DNA of 64,000 nt. Source: UBA7703 sp034926785. GTDB taxonomy: Bacteria > Bacillota > Clostridia > Christensenellales > CAG-138. The notes beneath the pieces are model-generated. The model ran no database searches and was not told the origin of the DNA. It was given only the letters and a program-made list of their open reading frames with translations. Below are positions 33,492-42,358 of the stretch, piece after piece. Made by a program: the position numbers and the translations under genes. The stretch lies in the NCBI GenBank assembly GCA_034926785.1, contig JAYFQU010000018.1, forward strand, positions 58,912-122,911, in the 5' to 3' direction. How positions within the stretch are numbered: the first letter of the stretch is position 1; every line of letters begins with the position of its first letter.

Positions 33492-34679
33492 TTAGGCACC
33501 CTTCTTGATAAGGAGCACGCCCGCTGCGTCGAGCAGCTTACCGTCATTGATGAGCAGAGCCTTGTCTACCCACTGGTTGGTGTCGTGATCGAGCCAGCGG
33601 TACATAGCCATCTGCATGTTGGAGTTGATGCAGTAGTCGCCCGGCACCATGTAGATCGCCACAACATCGCCCGTGCTGGCGTTGTCATAGGATGTCACAA
33701 TGTCTTCTTCGACCTCAAGGACTTCCTTGCCGGCGAAGCGGTACTGCGAACCTTCGGAAATGCCGTAGTTCGTGCGGCCGACGGGCTGGCCGTTCGCATC
33801 GACCATGCCGTCGATATAACCGTCGAACGTGCCCGCGCCCATCAGGAGAACGCCGCCGGCGCGATAGGCCAGCGGGATTTTCGCGAATACCTTCTTCTTC
33901 CACGAATCCCACTGCGTGAACTCGGCCGAGGAAAGCGTGATGGACTGACCAGCCGCAACGCGGGAATCGACGGTGACGCCGAGCATCTCGGTCGTGCCGT
34001 TGCCCTTGACGATCTCGATCTCCTGCTGCTTCACCATTGCTTCGGTGATGAGCGGCACAAGCTGCTGCTCGAACGCCGGAAGCGTGACGGTGTCGGCCAG
34101 AATCGAGGTTGCAATCTTGCACTCAAGGCCAAGGTACGTGAACGAGACGTAGGTGCTCGCGTTGATGTTGCCGCGCGCGGATGGTGCGGCCTCGGTGATG
34201 CGGGATGCGGTCGGTTTGAGGGACAGGATCGGCACGCGCACGCCGCCCTTGACGTTGGTCTTACGGACGCGATTGAACAGCTGCCCGTAGACCTTCATCG
34301 CCTTGATGATCTCGTTGCTGATCGTGGTCGGGATCATTGCCGCCGCTTCTGCGATGCCAGTGTAGCTGTCGAGGCGATATTCCGCGCCGATGGGCTTACC
34401 CGTCCGGCAATACTCCATGAACGCCTTGCGGTACTCAAGAGTATCGAATTTGTCGTCCGGTTCCTTCTCAACGCCACGCTGGTCGATGGTCTTGCCCGCG
34501 CCAGCCTTGATGTCGATAACGCTCTGCTTGCGCTGTTCAAGCCCTTCAAGCTCAGCCTTGCGCTCAAGCAGTTCTTTCTTTTCCGTTTCCAGCTTCTCAA
34601 CGGCTTCTGCCGAGGTTGCGGAGCGGACTTCCGTGTCGATCTCTTCGAGTCTCGCGATTACTTCTGCGAGTGTTTTCAT
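33492..34679 (-). CDS. HK97-type major capsid protein
   Basis: 395 residues. The N-terminal 110 form a coiled-coil scaffold (delta) domain (ARLEEIDTEVRSATSAEAVE, KELLERKAELEGLEQRKQSV) that the protease removes. The mature part has IPTTISNEIIKAMKVYGQLF, VRVPILSLKPTASRITEAA, GLECKIATSILADTVTLPAF, NGTTEMLGVTVDSR and a conserved C-terminus (AGVLLIKKGA). The overlap with the protease stop at 34676 implies coupled synthesis. Confidence 0.93.
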   Translation of the reverse strand: MKTLAEVIARLEEIDTEVRSATSAEAVEKLETEKKELLERKAELEGLEQRKQSVIDIKAGAGKTIDQRGVEKEPDDKFDTLEYRKAFMEYCRTGKPIGAEYRLDSYTGIAEAAAMIPTTISNEIIKAMKVYGQLFNRVRKTNVKGGVRVPILSLKPTASRITEAAPSARGNINASTYVSFTYLGLECKIATSILADTVTLPAFEQQLVPLITEAMVKQQEIEIVKGNGTTEMLGVTVDSRVAAGQSITLSSAEFTQWDSWKKKVFAKIPLAYRAGGVLLMGAGTFDGYIDGMVDANGQPVGRTNYGISEGSQYRFAGKEVLEVEEDIVTSYDNASTGDVVAIYMVPGDYCINSNMQMAMYRWLDHDTNQWVDKALLINDGKLLDAAGVLLIKKGA

Positions 34680-35293
34680 TGTTTGCCTCCGTAAAAATAA
34701 AAATATTTGGCTTGCGCCAGTTTGAGCCGCTCTTGCGTCTCCCGCTTCTCTGCCTCAATCACTCCGTCAAGGTAGGAACGAGCGGATATCTCCGTGTTGC
34801 TGTTGGCCGGAATCGATACGGCAGAAACGTCGTATACCTTCCCGACTTTGAGAATCGTCCGCGTTTTAGTTGCGCGGTCGTAGGAATCTTCAATGACCGT
34901 GAATGCCCACGACATCTGGTGAACCAGGCCGGACGTGATCTCTAAATACATCTGCTTCGCCGCTTCGCTCATGGATAAATCGGCGGCAACAAAAAAGCCG
35001 CGATCCTGCGGCTCTACGATCAATGTTGGCGGCTTTCCCCCGCCCATTTTATTTCTGGCGAACACCCGCCCGCCGTGGTCGTACTGCATGATTACGTCCG
35101 AAAGGTCTGCTCCATCGATGGCGTGGCGGTCTACAACCTCGTAATATTTGTCTCCGTCCCACTCGTAGAGCAGATACGGCTGATTAAAGGTCGTAGCGAG
35201 TCCGCACACATAAAAATCGCTATCGAGCCGCTTGTCCGTCTCCGGCAGCAGCAGGTTCATTGCTCGGTACTCCCTGCCCGTCTTTGTCGGCAT
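34676..35293 (-). CDS. HK97-type prohead protease
   Basis: 205 residues, serine protease family U35. FYVCGLATTFNQPYLLYEWD, VDRHAIDGADLSDVIMQYDH (His of the dyad), LVHQMSWAFTVIEDSYD (catalytic Ser) and YDVSAVSIPANSNTEISAR are characteristic. AGGAGG precedes the start. It overlaps the portal gene by 74 bases. Confidence 0.92.
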   Translation of the reverse strand: MPTKTGREYRAMNLLLPETDKRLDSDFYVCGLATTFNQPYLLYEWDGDKYYEVVDRHAIDGADLSDVIMQYDHGGRVFARNKMGGGKPPTLIVEPQDRGFFVAADLSMSEAAKQMYLEITSGLVHQMSWAFTVIEDSYDRATKTRTILKVGKVYDVSAVSIPANSNTEISARSYLDGVIEAEKRETQERLKLAQAKYFYFYGGKQ

Positions 35294-36464
35294 TTCCGTT
35301 GTCCTCCTTCTTTGTTCCGTCCGCCTCTGGAACAGTAGTCGTATCTAGTCTTCGTAATGGCGCATCGCCGCCCTCTATCGGCGCGAGGTTCAAGGCTTGC
35401 CTCCACTCGTTCGGGGTAAGAGCCCCTCGGTCAACCATCGCAACGAGCGCGAGTTTTTCTTGCATGGACATATAGCTCATGCGGTTCGACTCGAAGATTA
35501 TCTGCGTCGCGAGTCCTCTTTGTCTGTCAGTGAACACCTTGTTGGTGTGTTCAAGGCTTAAGGCAAGCAGGAACGTCTCAACGTGCCGCTCGTAGAACGC
35601 TTCTCTCTCATCCGCGCTTGCTGCGCAGGTGACAATCTTCTCGCTCATTCCCCAGTAGCGGTAGATGTTGTTTCGCAGTTCTTCGACGTTCTTGTAGTTC
35701 GCGATGAGCGGCTGCATCGAAACGGGCGTGAAGTCCTGCTGCGCGTCCAATACCGCAATGCCGGACGAATTTTCCAGGGCGAGATAGTCCGTGACGAAAG
35801 ACTCTTGCAGTTTCTTTTTGTCCTCCGGTGAGAGCATCGCCTTTGTGGTCTTGATGATCCCTCGGAGATTTGCTGTTGACTTGATGGCGTTCGCCATGCC
35901 CTCGCTCGTCGTGGTCAGAAGCTCCATGCTGGTCAAAATAGCGGAGTTGTCATCTCCGTAAATGTCGGAACCGCAAAAGTCTTTCCGCAGGACAATCAAG
36001 TCTTCCCATGACGCGACGAGCTGCGTTCCGTTCGGGAGGTAGAACTTGATGAACAGCTTCCCTTCGTAGTCAACCGCCTCTGACCCGCAGTTGGGTATCG
36101 GGTAAAGGCCGACGCACGTTCCCGCGTCGTCACGGTTGATGAATATGAATGCGGTATTGTACCGCTCCAAGGTAGAGCTGATTTTATATAGGTAGTCTTT
36201 GCCGTTCATGTAGATGTTCGGCCTGTTCTCGATCATCTTCTGGAGCTTGAGATCGCCCGGCATTTTATTCCGCAACACCTTTACGTTTGCCTTGGAACGG
36301 TGGTCGGATAGCGTTCTGATACACGATCTTGCAATTTCGTTCGCGTAGACATCGCTTCCAAACGCGGAAAAGCTCGCGGTAAACCCGCCGATCTCTCGCC
36401 ATGCGGAGGTGCTCCTGTTCTTGACTTTCCCGAAAACCGAGCTTACTGCATCTCTGAATGTCAC
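35220..36464 (-). CDS. HK97-family portal protein
   Basis: 414 residues: YANEIARSCIRTLSDHRSKA, KMIENRPNIYMNGKDYLYKI, AFIFINRDDAGTCVGLYPIP, SWEDLIVLRKDFCGSDIYGD, LSPEDKKKLQESFVTDYLAL and ELRNNIYRYWGMSEKIV define the HK97 portal. Forms the dodecameric DNA channel at one vertex. The C-terminal tail is acidic and low-complexity. Confidence 0.92.
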   Translation of the reverse strand: MTFRDAVSSVFGKVKNRSTSAWREIGGFTASFSAFGSDVYANEIARSCIRTLSDHRSKANVKVLRNKMPGDLKLQKMIENRPNIYMNGKDYLYKISSTLERYNTAFIFINRDDAGTCVGLYPIPNCGSEAVDYEGKLFIKFYLPNGTQLVASWEDLIVLRKDFCGSDIYGDDNSAILTSMELLTTTSEGMANAIKSTANLRGIIKTTKAMLSPEDKKKLQESFVTDYLALENSSGIAVLDAQQDFTPVSMQPLIANYKNVEELRNNIYRYWGMSEKIVTCAASADEREAFYERHVETFLLALSLEHTNKVFTDRQRGLATQIIFESNRMSYMSMQEKLALVAMVDRGALTPNEWRQALNLAPIEGGDAPLRRLDTTTVPEADGTKKEDNGNADKDGQGVPSNEPAAAGDGQAAR

Positions 36465-36468
36465 ATTC

Positions 36469-38139
36469 TCACCTCACATAACGTAGATATTCTTCTTCAT
36501 GGTTTTGATAACAAGTAAACGCATTGAGTAGGCTTACCATGCCGTCAATGCGTTTTGTCTTTCCCGTCTTAACGGGCTGTATCGAGTTGATCCCGTCTTT
36601 ATTCAGCGTCTTCGCGCCCGTGTTCAGCAGGCACCAGCGGAGTATGGGATTATTGTCGTAGATGATCTTATGTTCTTCGCACAGCCCGCCTAGGGTCTTC
36701 ATGGGGTAGGTAAATGTGTACGGGCCCTGCCGAATCTTCTCTAGGTCGAACCCATAAGATTGCATCTCGGGTACCCAATAACCGGATAGAGCAGCGTCGT
36801 ACCCAATCCACAGAGGCCTTATGTCTCGCTCATTTACCATGCTCGTGAACCATTGCGTCACCGCATGGAAGTCAACCTTTGCTCCGTCGCAGATCGTCAC
36901 CCACCCTTGAGTCGCCCATAGCCTGTACGGTGCTTCTCGTTTACTCGATGCTTCCGTGTCGTTAACGCGCTTCTCCGGAATAAAGTAGTGTTGCAGGACG
37001 TAGAAATTTTCATCGTTCGGCCTGCGGATTAGCAGGGTCGCGCAGGTTAAGTCCGTCGTAGACGATAGGTCGCACCCGCCGACAGCGTAAGAGTGATTGA
37101 CGTATTCGGGATCAATCTTCGTTTCGTTTACCGCGTCTTCGTAGGTCAGCCACGCGGCGGAGGTGTTCTCCGGGATGTTAAAATCTTTTGTGAGTACGGT
37201 CGGAAGAAACGATGGATCGCGCTTTGCTCTTTCGACATTCTCCCGCAGGAAGTCAATCGACTTGATTTTTCCAAGTCCCGGGTTCGCTTTCTCCCAGCAG
37301 GACTCGTCCGTCCATTCCTCGCGGCTGTCCAGCTCGTAGATGAGCGGGAGCGTTCGGTAGTCTTGGAATCCTTCATCCCACATCGCGACGTGAGAACAGT
37401 AGTCATACTGGATGTCAAAGAATCCCTCTCTAACAAACCCGTTCGTTGATATGAGCCCGGCTAATGGCTGTTCGCGCGCGCTCTGCGACTGCTTCATCAC
37501 GTCGTACATCTTGCGGTCGTGCGCTTCGTGGAATTCGTCTTGCGAAAAGTAATGCGCGTTGAGTCCGTCCATCGTCTTGGTGTCGGCGGCGATTGATCGG
37601 ATATACGAGAACGTGTCCGGAAAATAGATGTCGTTTTGTCGCTTCTTCGTAATCGCACAAATCGCCGGAGATTGCGCCCGCATGTTCACGGCGGCCTCAA
37701 AAATGATGTCGGCCTGCTCTTTTTTATTCGCGGTGCAGTAAATCTTCGCTCCGTTTTCTCCGTCGTTCAGCAGCATGTTCAGCTCGATTGCCGCAGACTC
37801 TGTGGACTTGCCGCACTTTCTAGCGCGGATGTCTACTACCTCGCGGATTCTGCGTAGGCGGGTTAACTTTTCTTTCCACCCGAAGATGAGCTGAATCTTT
37901 GCCTTTTGGAACGGCTCTAGCTGAATCGGTCGCCCGCCCCATCTGCCCTCATAGTGTTTGCAAAACTTCTCGATGAAACCGATAACGTGTTCCCCGGCTT
38001 CTTCGTCAAAGTAAAACGGGAAGTCATCTGGCGGATTCTCAATCCACCCGACCTCCCGCCCGTATACAGCTTTGATCTTTTCGCAGGCCGCAGTCTCGCC
38101 GGAGCGTATCGAATCGAGGTACGCTTTCGGCCAGTTCAT
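36469..38139 (-). CDS. Terminase large subunit
   Basis: 556 residues of the Terminase_1 type. ATPase: VDIRARKCGKSTESAAIELN (Walker A with Cys in place of the usual Asn), DGLNAHYFSQDEFHEAHDRK (Walker B region), LISTNGFVREGFFDIQYDY. Nuclease: VGGCDLSSTTDLTCATLLI (first Asp), IGYDAALSGYWVPEMQSYGF and KTKRIDGMVSLLNAF. It packages and cuts DNA at the portal. Confidence 0.94.
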   Translation of the reverse strand: MNWPKAYLDSIRSGETAACEKIKAVYGREVGWIENPPDDFPFYFDEEAGEHVIGFIEKFCKHYEGRWGGRPIQLEPFQKAKIQLIFGWKEKLTRLRRIREVVDIRARKCGKSTESAAIELNMLLNDGENGAKIYCTANKKEQADIIFEAAVNMRAQSPAICAITKKRQNDIYFPDTFSYIRSIAADTKTMDGLNAHYFSQDEFHEAHDRKMYDVMKQSQSAREQPLAGLISTNGFVREGFFDIQYDYCSHVAMWDEGFQDYRTLPLIYELDSREEWTDESCWEKANPGLGKIKSIDFLRENVERAKRDPSFLPTVLTKDFNIPENTSAAWLTYEDAVNETKIDPEYVNHSYAVGGCDLSSTTDLTCATLLIRRPNDENFYVLQHYFIPEKRVNDTEASSKREAPYRLWATQGWVTICDGAKVDFHAVTQWFTSMVNERDIRPLWIGYDAALSGYWVPEMQSYGFDLEKIRQGPYTFTYPMKTLGGLCEEHKIIYDNNPILRWCLLNTGAKTLNKDGINSIQPVKTGKTKRIDGMVSLLNAFTCYQNHEEEYLRYVR

Positions 38140-38142
38140 TGC

Positions 38143-38496
38143 CTACCTCCGCTCAATGTACTTTTTTATTTCCTCTGCCGCGCTCTTTTGCGTTTTCTCC
38201 GGTAACGCTTCGATGAGCTGTTTCATGGCGGCCTGATAGTTTTTCGTGGTCGATGAAAAGATGTTTGCAACCGGGCGCAACCTCTCGTAGGGCTGTGCCT
38301 TGTCAGACTGCGAGAAGCTCTCGACCATTCCGTTTTTCGTGATGTCGTCCTCTGCGTCTTCCAGCACGATCCGCAGATATGCCGCCCGGCGAATGAGGCC
38401 GTCAATCATTTCGCGCTTCTTCTCGTCAAGGTCAACCAGAAGTTCCGATATTCTGGCGTATTCCGCATCAACGCGGGTCTGTTTTGTGTTCTTCAT
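38143..38496 (-). CDS. Terminase small subunit (P27-like)
   Basis: 117 residues, helical: YARISELLVDLDEKKREMID, AAYLRIVLEDAEDDITKNGM, SQSDKAQPYERLRPVANIF, QLIEALPEKTQKSAAEEIKK. The pattern and position just before the large subunit match P27-family small terminases, which recognise the packaging site. Confidence 0.82.
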   Translation of the reverse strand: MKNTKQTRVDAEYARISELLVDLDEKKREMIDGLIRRAAYLRIVLEDAEDDITKNGMVESFSQSDKAQPYERLRPVANIFSSTTKNYQAAMKQLIEALPEKTQKSAAEEIKKYIERR

Positions 38497-38544
38497 ATCT
38501 CTTTCTCCGTTGGGGGAGGGGGTCTCGTGCGCGCGTAGTCAGTA

Positions 38545-38895
38545 CTAGGCGTGAGAGGCACTCGGTTCACGGCTGACTCTCACGGCTTCGTCGAACGGGG
38601 GGGTCCACGCCTGTATTACATTCCCTTCCTCGTCGAACACATACCCATCCTTCACATCACCCATGCCCTTTGTTATCTTTGTATGGCAGTCGTGGCACAG
38701 GCTTATGAGGTTGTCCTGATTCAATGTTATGTTCTCGTCGTTGATGTTCTTCTGCGTGAGCTCTATCTTGTGATGCACCTCTTGTGCTCTACCGTAGCAG
38801 TACGCGCACGTGTACAGGTCGCGCCTTAATACTTGCGCTCTGCACGATCTCCATGCCTTGGATGCGTAGAACGCTTTAGCAAAGTTTTTAGCCAT
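38545..38895 (-). CDS. HNH endonuclease next to terminase
   Basis: 116 residues: AWRSCRAQVLRRDLYTCAYC, EVHHKIELTQKNIND and LISLCHDCHTKITKGMGD form a Cys-bracketed HNH site (HH, N, CxxCH). HNH enzymes beside terminase genes assist DNA cleavage at packaging in HK97-type phages. The gap 38497-38544 shows no gene. Confidence 0.9.
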   Translation of the reverse strand: MAKNFAKAFYASKAWRSCRAQVLRRDLYTCAYCYGRAQEVHHKIELTQKNINDENITLNQDNLISLCHDCHTKITKGMGDVKDGYVFDEEGNVIQAWTPPFDEAVRVSREPSASHA

Positions 38896-39668
38896 TACAC
38901 CAATGCGTCCGCCTGTCTCTTGCGCCCATCCAGATAGATCACTGGATTGTCCGTGGATGATGGCGCATACTTCATCTTCCGCCCGTACCCTCCGTACTCT
39001 AATGCCGATGCCGTGCTCACAAACAACTTAGTCACGCTCTTTGTAGTCTTGGTGTTTGAGTTCGGCCTATAATACTTTCGCTTGAACGCGCCCGGCAGAT
39101 GTACGTGCGAGTGGATGTAGATGTCAGCGTCCACGATTGAGGCCAATTGAGCGAGCGCGTTGAACTTCCCGCCCTCTGTCCTTCCGCCTCCGGCTCCGTG
39201 CGTGACGTACACTACATATCCGATCCGTCTTTCAGGATGGCGTTGCTCCTCGTCCATTCCGCATTGAATGTAAATAACCGCCCCTTCTTCCACGAACGGA
39301 ACTTGCAGCTCCCTCGCAACCATTTCGAGCATGTGAATACTCGTGTCTTTCGATAACCTTGCCTCGTGGTTTCCCTCGTCAATAAAAATGATCTTGCTTT
39401 TGATCGGCTCTAAAAGTGCTATTAAATACTTCATTGCCTCCATCGGAGACAATCTTTCGCGGTATATGTCAGAGACAGACGTTTTTAACGCCGTGTTCAA
39501 TAAGTCTCCGTTGAGTATGCAGTATGCGTTATCCCTTGTTCTGACCGTTTCGATCCATTCTCGGATGATCTTCTCATTGCAGTTCGGGTCTTCCAGATGC
39601 CAATCGGCAAACGCATGCAGCTCGAACCGCTCCGGCTCTTGCGGCATGGTAAATGTGATGTCGGTCAT
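38895..39668 (-). CDS. Metallophosphoesterase
   Basis: 257 residues from MTDITFTMPQEPERFELHAF; GGAGG is four bases upstream. The five metal motifs are all seen: FADWHLEDPN, NGDLLN, DEGNHEARLS, VTHGAGGGRTEGG and YIHSHVHLPG. These binuclear-metal enzymes cut phosphodiesters or phosphomonoesters; the phage substrate is unknown. The one-base overlap with the HNH gene suggests coupled expression. Confidence 0.88.
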   Translation of the reverse strand: MTDITFTMPQEPERFELHAFADWHLEDPNCNEKIIREWIETVRTRDNAYCILNGDLLNTALKTSVSDIYRERLSPMEAMKYLIALLEPIKSKIIFIDEGNHEARLSKDTSIHMLEMVARELQVPFVEEGAVIYIQCGMDEEQRHPERRIGYVVYVTHGAGGGRTEGGKFNALAQLASIVDADIYIHSHVHLPGAFKRKYYRPNSNTKTTKSVTKLFVSTASALEYGGYGRKMKYAPSSTDNPVIYLDGRKRQADALV

Positions 39669-40114
39669 TACGCCTCCATATACACAACTTTTATTCCTTT
39701 GGCGATTGCCGCCGCGATCTCCCGTTTCATTCCCTGTGTCGGTTCTTCGTAGACGTGAACCTCGTCGCACCGATAGAGCATTTCAATCCCGCGCCTGATC
39801 GCCTTGTCTCTTTCCGTCGCTTCTGACATGAACCACGTGTAAAAGAGATGCGGGGCGAAAGGCACATTTCCCGCCGCAACCTCGCGCGCGCAGTATTTCG
39901 CGGCGAGTTCCTGATTCTCAACCAATCCGCCGAACGGCGAGCACACGAAAACCACTTTCGGGCGAACAGTCTGTCTGATCTCCACATTCATCCCCGGTCG
40001 GTCGCACTTGTCGCACGGCTCCCGCTTGACGGGTATAACAGGGATAATCTCGTAGCCCGCCCGCTCATAGTCCGCGCGGCAGCAGGCGCATAAGCATCTA
40101 ATATCGCGCGGCAT
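39668..40114 (-). CDS. Deoxyribosyltransferase-like protein (DUF4406/DUF7768 type) with zinc-binding start
   Basis: 148 residues from MPRDIRCLCACCRADYERAG. An N-terminal four-Cys cluster (CLCACC, CDKC) is followed by a Rossmann-like domain: VVFVCSPFGGLVENQELAAK, APHLFYTWFMSEATERDKAI, YRCDEVHVYEEPTQGMKREI. The domain resembles nucleoside 2-deoxyribosyltransferases. A role in nucleotide salvage or signalling is inferred. Confidence 0.75.
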   Translation of the reverse strand: MPRDIRCLCACCRADYERAGYEIIPVIPVKREPCDKCDRPGMNVEIRQTVRPKVVFVCSPFGGLVENQELAAKYCAREVAAGNVPFAPHLFYTWFMSEATERDKAIRRGIEMLYRCDEVHVYEEPTQGMKREIAAAIAKGIKVVYMEA

Positions 40115-40201
40115 GGTCTCACCTCGTATTCGCGCTAGTCGTAATGGTGCAAAACAAAAGAGCGGCCTCTCGGTCGCCCTTGTGTGCATCTCTACTTCTC
40201 T

Positions 40202-40235
40202 ATTATACGATTTTCAGAACGGACAAACCGTGACA
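40202..40235 (-). promoter_or_regulatory. Candidate late promoter, activator-dependent
   Basis: A perfect leftward -10 TATAAT (40202-40207) without a good -35 at the proper distance, placed between the ArpU/RinA-like gene and the first late gene. Strong -10 with missing -35 is what an activator-dependent late promoter would look like. Confidence 0.45.
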
Positions 40236-40239
40236 GGAT

Positions 40240-40632
40240 TTACGGGTTTAGGTATCTGTAATGAGCCTTTCGGCAGCTCTCCCCGCTCATTCCTCCTCCG
40301 ATGTGCGCCGCGACCTGTTCCCACCCGTACCCGCTAACGTGCCGATAGTGCATGATCTGCCGCATGAGCGGGTCTGGTATATCCTCAATGTACGCCGTAA
40401 GTCGGCATTGTTCAGCGAGTGCATCCAGTTTCGCAGCCCCAAGCCTCAACTTCATGGCAGTGATTTCAACCGCGCCGGACGCAACCTTGTCCGATATCGT
40501 CCCGCCGCCGGGCATTCCGGTTATGCTCGCCGTTACGCTCTCTGCGGCGGATTCCAGCTCGTCTATTCTTTCCTGTATCCGCTCTATATCCCTGTTAAGG
40601 TGATAGAGACGGCTTAGTTCGGCGTTGGTCAA
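40240..40632 (-). CDS. ArpU/RinA-like late transcription regulator
   Basis: 130 residues: an N-terminal coiled coil (DIERIQERIDELESAAESVT) and a C-terminal sigma70 region 4-like HTH (YIEDIPDPLMRQIMHYRHV, GYGWEQVAAHIGGGMSGESC). This layout (DUF1492/ArpU/RinA) is known for activators of phage packaging and structural genes. Position just ahead of the terminase block supports that role. Confidence 0.8.
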   Translation of the reverse strand: MTNAELSRLYHLNRDIERIQERIDELESAAESVTASITGMPGGGTISDKVASGAVEITAMKLRLGAAKLDALAEQCRLTAYIEDIPDPLMRQIMHYRHVSGYGWEQVAAHIGGGMSGESCRKAHYRYLNP

Positions 40633-40636
40633 TCGT

Positions 40637-40762
40637 TCACCTCCAAATAGGATTCACAAAATTGTACGCGTACACGAACTTCCCATCCTTGAAAACCAGT
40701 CTGCGGTTCCCGATGGTCACGTACACGCACCCATCATCCGTCTTGCGAATTACCTTGTTCAT
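40637..40762 (-). CDS. 41-residue phage protein
   Basis: Short frame MNKVIRKTDDGCVYVTIGNR ... NFVNPIWR. The ATG overlaps the stop of the upstream gene (ATGA) and GGAGGG lies upstream, and the stop TGA is part of the AGGTGA binding site of the next gene. A small beta-rich domain is likely. No family recognised. Coupling and coding-like composition argue that it is real. Confidence 0.6.
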   Translation of the reverse strand: MNKVIRKTDDGCVYVTIGNRRLVFKDGKFVYAYNFVNPIWR

Positions 40763-41139
40763 TCCTTGTCGCCCTCCTTCCACGGCAGTTCCGCGAGGTC
40801 AACTTCATTTCCGTTATGCTTGATTTCTTCAATGATTGAAAATACCTGCGCGTTCCCTAATTGTCGTTGATTAAAATCCTCAAAAATGATAATCGCACCG
40901 TGCTCATAACTATTTGTGTTTACGGCTTTTTTTGCTCCACGATCATACCACCATTTAAAAAATTCCATCGCCTCGTCGGAGAATCGCGGCGGGTCGGTGA
41001 GGTCGATATTCTGCGGGCATATTCCGTTCTGATACGGGCAAACGTCTGTATATTTGCACTCACCGCACGATTTTACCTTGCACTCGTCCTGCACCTCTCC
41101 GAGCGTTATATCCCGTTTCGGCTTACTCAACGTGTTCAT
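40759..41139 (-). CDS. Hypothetical phage protein with Cys cluster
   Basis: 126 residues. CKVKSCGECKYTDVCPYQNG carries four to five Cys that could bind zinc. The middle reads FSDEAMEFFKWWYDRGAKKA, and the C-terminus is acidic. Function unknown; part of the early gene string with overlapping stops and starts. Confidence 0.7.
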   Translation of the reverse strand: MNTLSKPKRDITLGEVQDECKVKSCGECKYTDVCPYQNGICPQNIDLTDPPRFSDEAMEFFKWWYDRGAKKAVNTNSYEHGAIIIFEDFNQRQLGNAQVFSIIEEIKHNGNEVDLAELPWKEGDKE

Positions 41140-41450
41140 TCCGTCGCCTTTCCTTTCTCACCACGTCCATCGATGGTAAATGTCGAGGACGCAAATGCCT
41201 TAGGTTCTTCCATGTCTTTGATTATTCCGGCTAGAATATCTCTTGCGAGTTCCGCCGCATCCGCTCTCGCTTTCTCGGTATCGCGCTCGGCGGTGAGTTC
41301 CGCGATCTCGCGCTGTTGGGATTCGAGTCGGTCGGTGGATTGTCTTAGCGTTGTTCTCATGCCGCAACCAGCGCAACCCCACGAACCAGACATAACGCGC
41401 CTAGCTTCATTTACGATCTCTTCCGTTGTCGGCTCATTTCGCTGTTCCAT
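41136..41450 (-). CDS. Hypothetical coiled-coil protein with CxxCxxC start
   Basis: 104 residues: WGCAGCGMRTTLRQSTDRLE followed by a coiled coil (QQREIAELTAERDTEKARAD). Function unknown; overlaps neighbours at both ends (ATGA with the next gene). Confidence 0.65.
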   Translation of the reverse strand: MEQRNEPTTEEIVNEARRVMSGSWGCAGCGMRTTLRQSTDRLESQQREIAELTAERDTEKARADAAELARDILAGIIKDMEEPKAFASSTFTIDGRGEKGKATE

Positions 41451-41670
41451 AGGCGTTCCTCCTGTTCCAAAGATTTATAGCGTGTTTTTTGGCTTCGTCT
41501 CGACCTCTTTCGGTAAGCTTCAAAACATCAACATGTACGCCGCTAAAACAGATAGCGCATTTGATTTCATAGTGCGGAACTTGATATATTTTGTTTCCGT
41601 ATAGTCCAGCAAAATACTTTATTTCCGCCACTTGTCCGCAGCACGGTTTCAGCTTCGGTTCATTCGCCAT
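41434..41670 (-). CDS. Lar-like zinc-binding protein
   Basis: 78 residues from MANEPKLKPCCGQ. KPCCGQVAEIKY, EIKCAICFSGV and AKKHAINLWNRR follow the Lar (restriction alleviation) pattern: PCPxC, a second Cys pair and a closing AxxxWNRR. Lar proteins relieve host restriction in Rac-type prophages; in most phage homologues activity is untested. Confidence 0.65.
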   Translation of the reverse strand: MANEPKLKPCCGQVAEIKYFAGLYGNKIYQVPHYEIKCAICFSGVHVDVLKLTERGRDEAKKHAINLWNRRNAYGTAK

Positions 41671-41675
41671 CGTGG

Positions 41676-41867
41676 TCACCGCCTTTCAAGACGCTCGACG
41701 CGTTCACGCAAGCTCTGCAATTCTCTTTGTTCCGCAAGTCGTTCTCGACCTTTCGCAACGCAATCTCTGCAAGCCCATACCTCCATCGGCGACGTTCGCG
41801 CGAGATAAAGGTTTGTTCCCCCGCAATCAGGGCAAACATTTCCAAGTAGTCTATCTAACCAACCCAT
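41676..41867 (-). CDS. Small zinc-ribbon protein
   Basis: 63 residues, MGWLDRLLGNVCPDCGGTNL, WACRDCVAKGRERLAEQREL, then a basic/acidic coiled coil. Two CxxC pairs form a zinc ribbon. Function unknown. Confidence 0.7.
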   Translation of the reverse strand: MGWLDRLLGNVCPDCGGTNLYLARTSPMEVWACRDCVAKGRERLAEQRELQSLRERVERLERR

Positions 41868-42358
41868 TATTCGTCCTCACCTTTCTTCTCGCCCGTCCAC
41901 GGCTCAACGATCTCTTTGTTGACGTTAACAATATGATCGGGGTTGTAGGGTTCGGGCAGAGGTTGCCATGCGAGGACGGTGTCGTTAATATAGACAAACG
42001 AGTAGTCTCCCCAGTTTTCGATATTTTCATAGAACCCTTCGGGACAGTAGTTCCTGTCGGTTTCATCGTCGTAGTCTGCCTCCAGGTCATCGGCGCATCC
42101 GATTTCTTTCGTGTACTTCTCAACGTAATGCCCTCTGCAAGTGTAGTCGCGTCCTCTATCGGTTCTGCACGAAAGCAACACATTTTTTTCGTTCTCCGGC
42201 AATCGCTCCGCGCACGGTGTCCAGTTTTCGTCGGTGCCGATGGTTGGCATAGCTTGAACCATTTCCCGGACTACATCTATCGCATCGCTACAATCTTTTA
42301 AGTGGACGTATTTTTCAACCAACTTTTGTTCTACCGCATCTGCGTCAATCAGTCTCAT
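41867..42358 (-). CDS. DUF551-containing protein
   Basis: 163 residues from MRLIDADAVEQKLVEKY with AGGAGG upstream. MRLIDADAxxxxL is a start shared by many clostridial phage proteins, and ENWTPCAERLPENEKNVLLS followed by FVYINDTVLAWQPLPEPY is the DUF551 pattern (W-P-ERLP...V.AW.PLPEPY). Function unknown. Confidence 0.78.
   Translation of the reverse strand: MRLIDADAVEQKLVEKYVHLKDCSDAIDVVREMVQAMPTIGTDENWTPCAERLPENEKNVLLSCRTDRGRDYTCRGHYVEKYTKEIGCADDLEADYDDETDRNYCPEGFYENIENWGDYSFVYINDTVLAWQPLPEPYNPDHIVNVNKEIVEPWTGEKKGEDE

Noticed and set aside
33585..34694. 369-residue frame opposite the capsid gene
   Set aside because: Complement of conserved capsid codons; no start signal, no recognisable motif.
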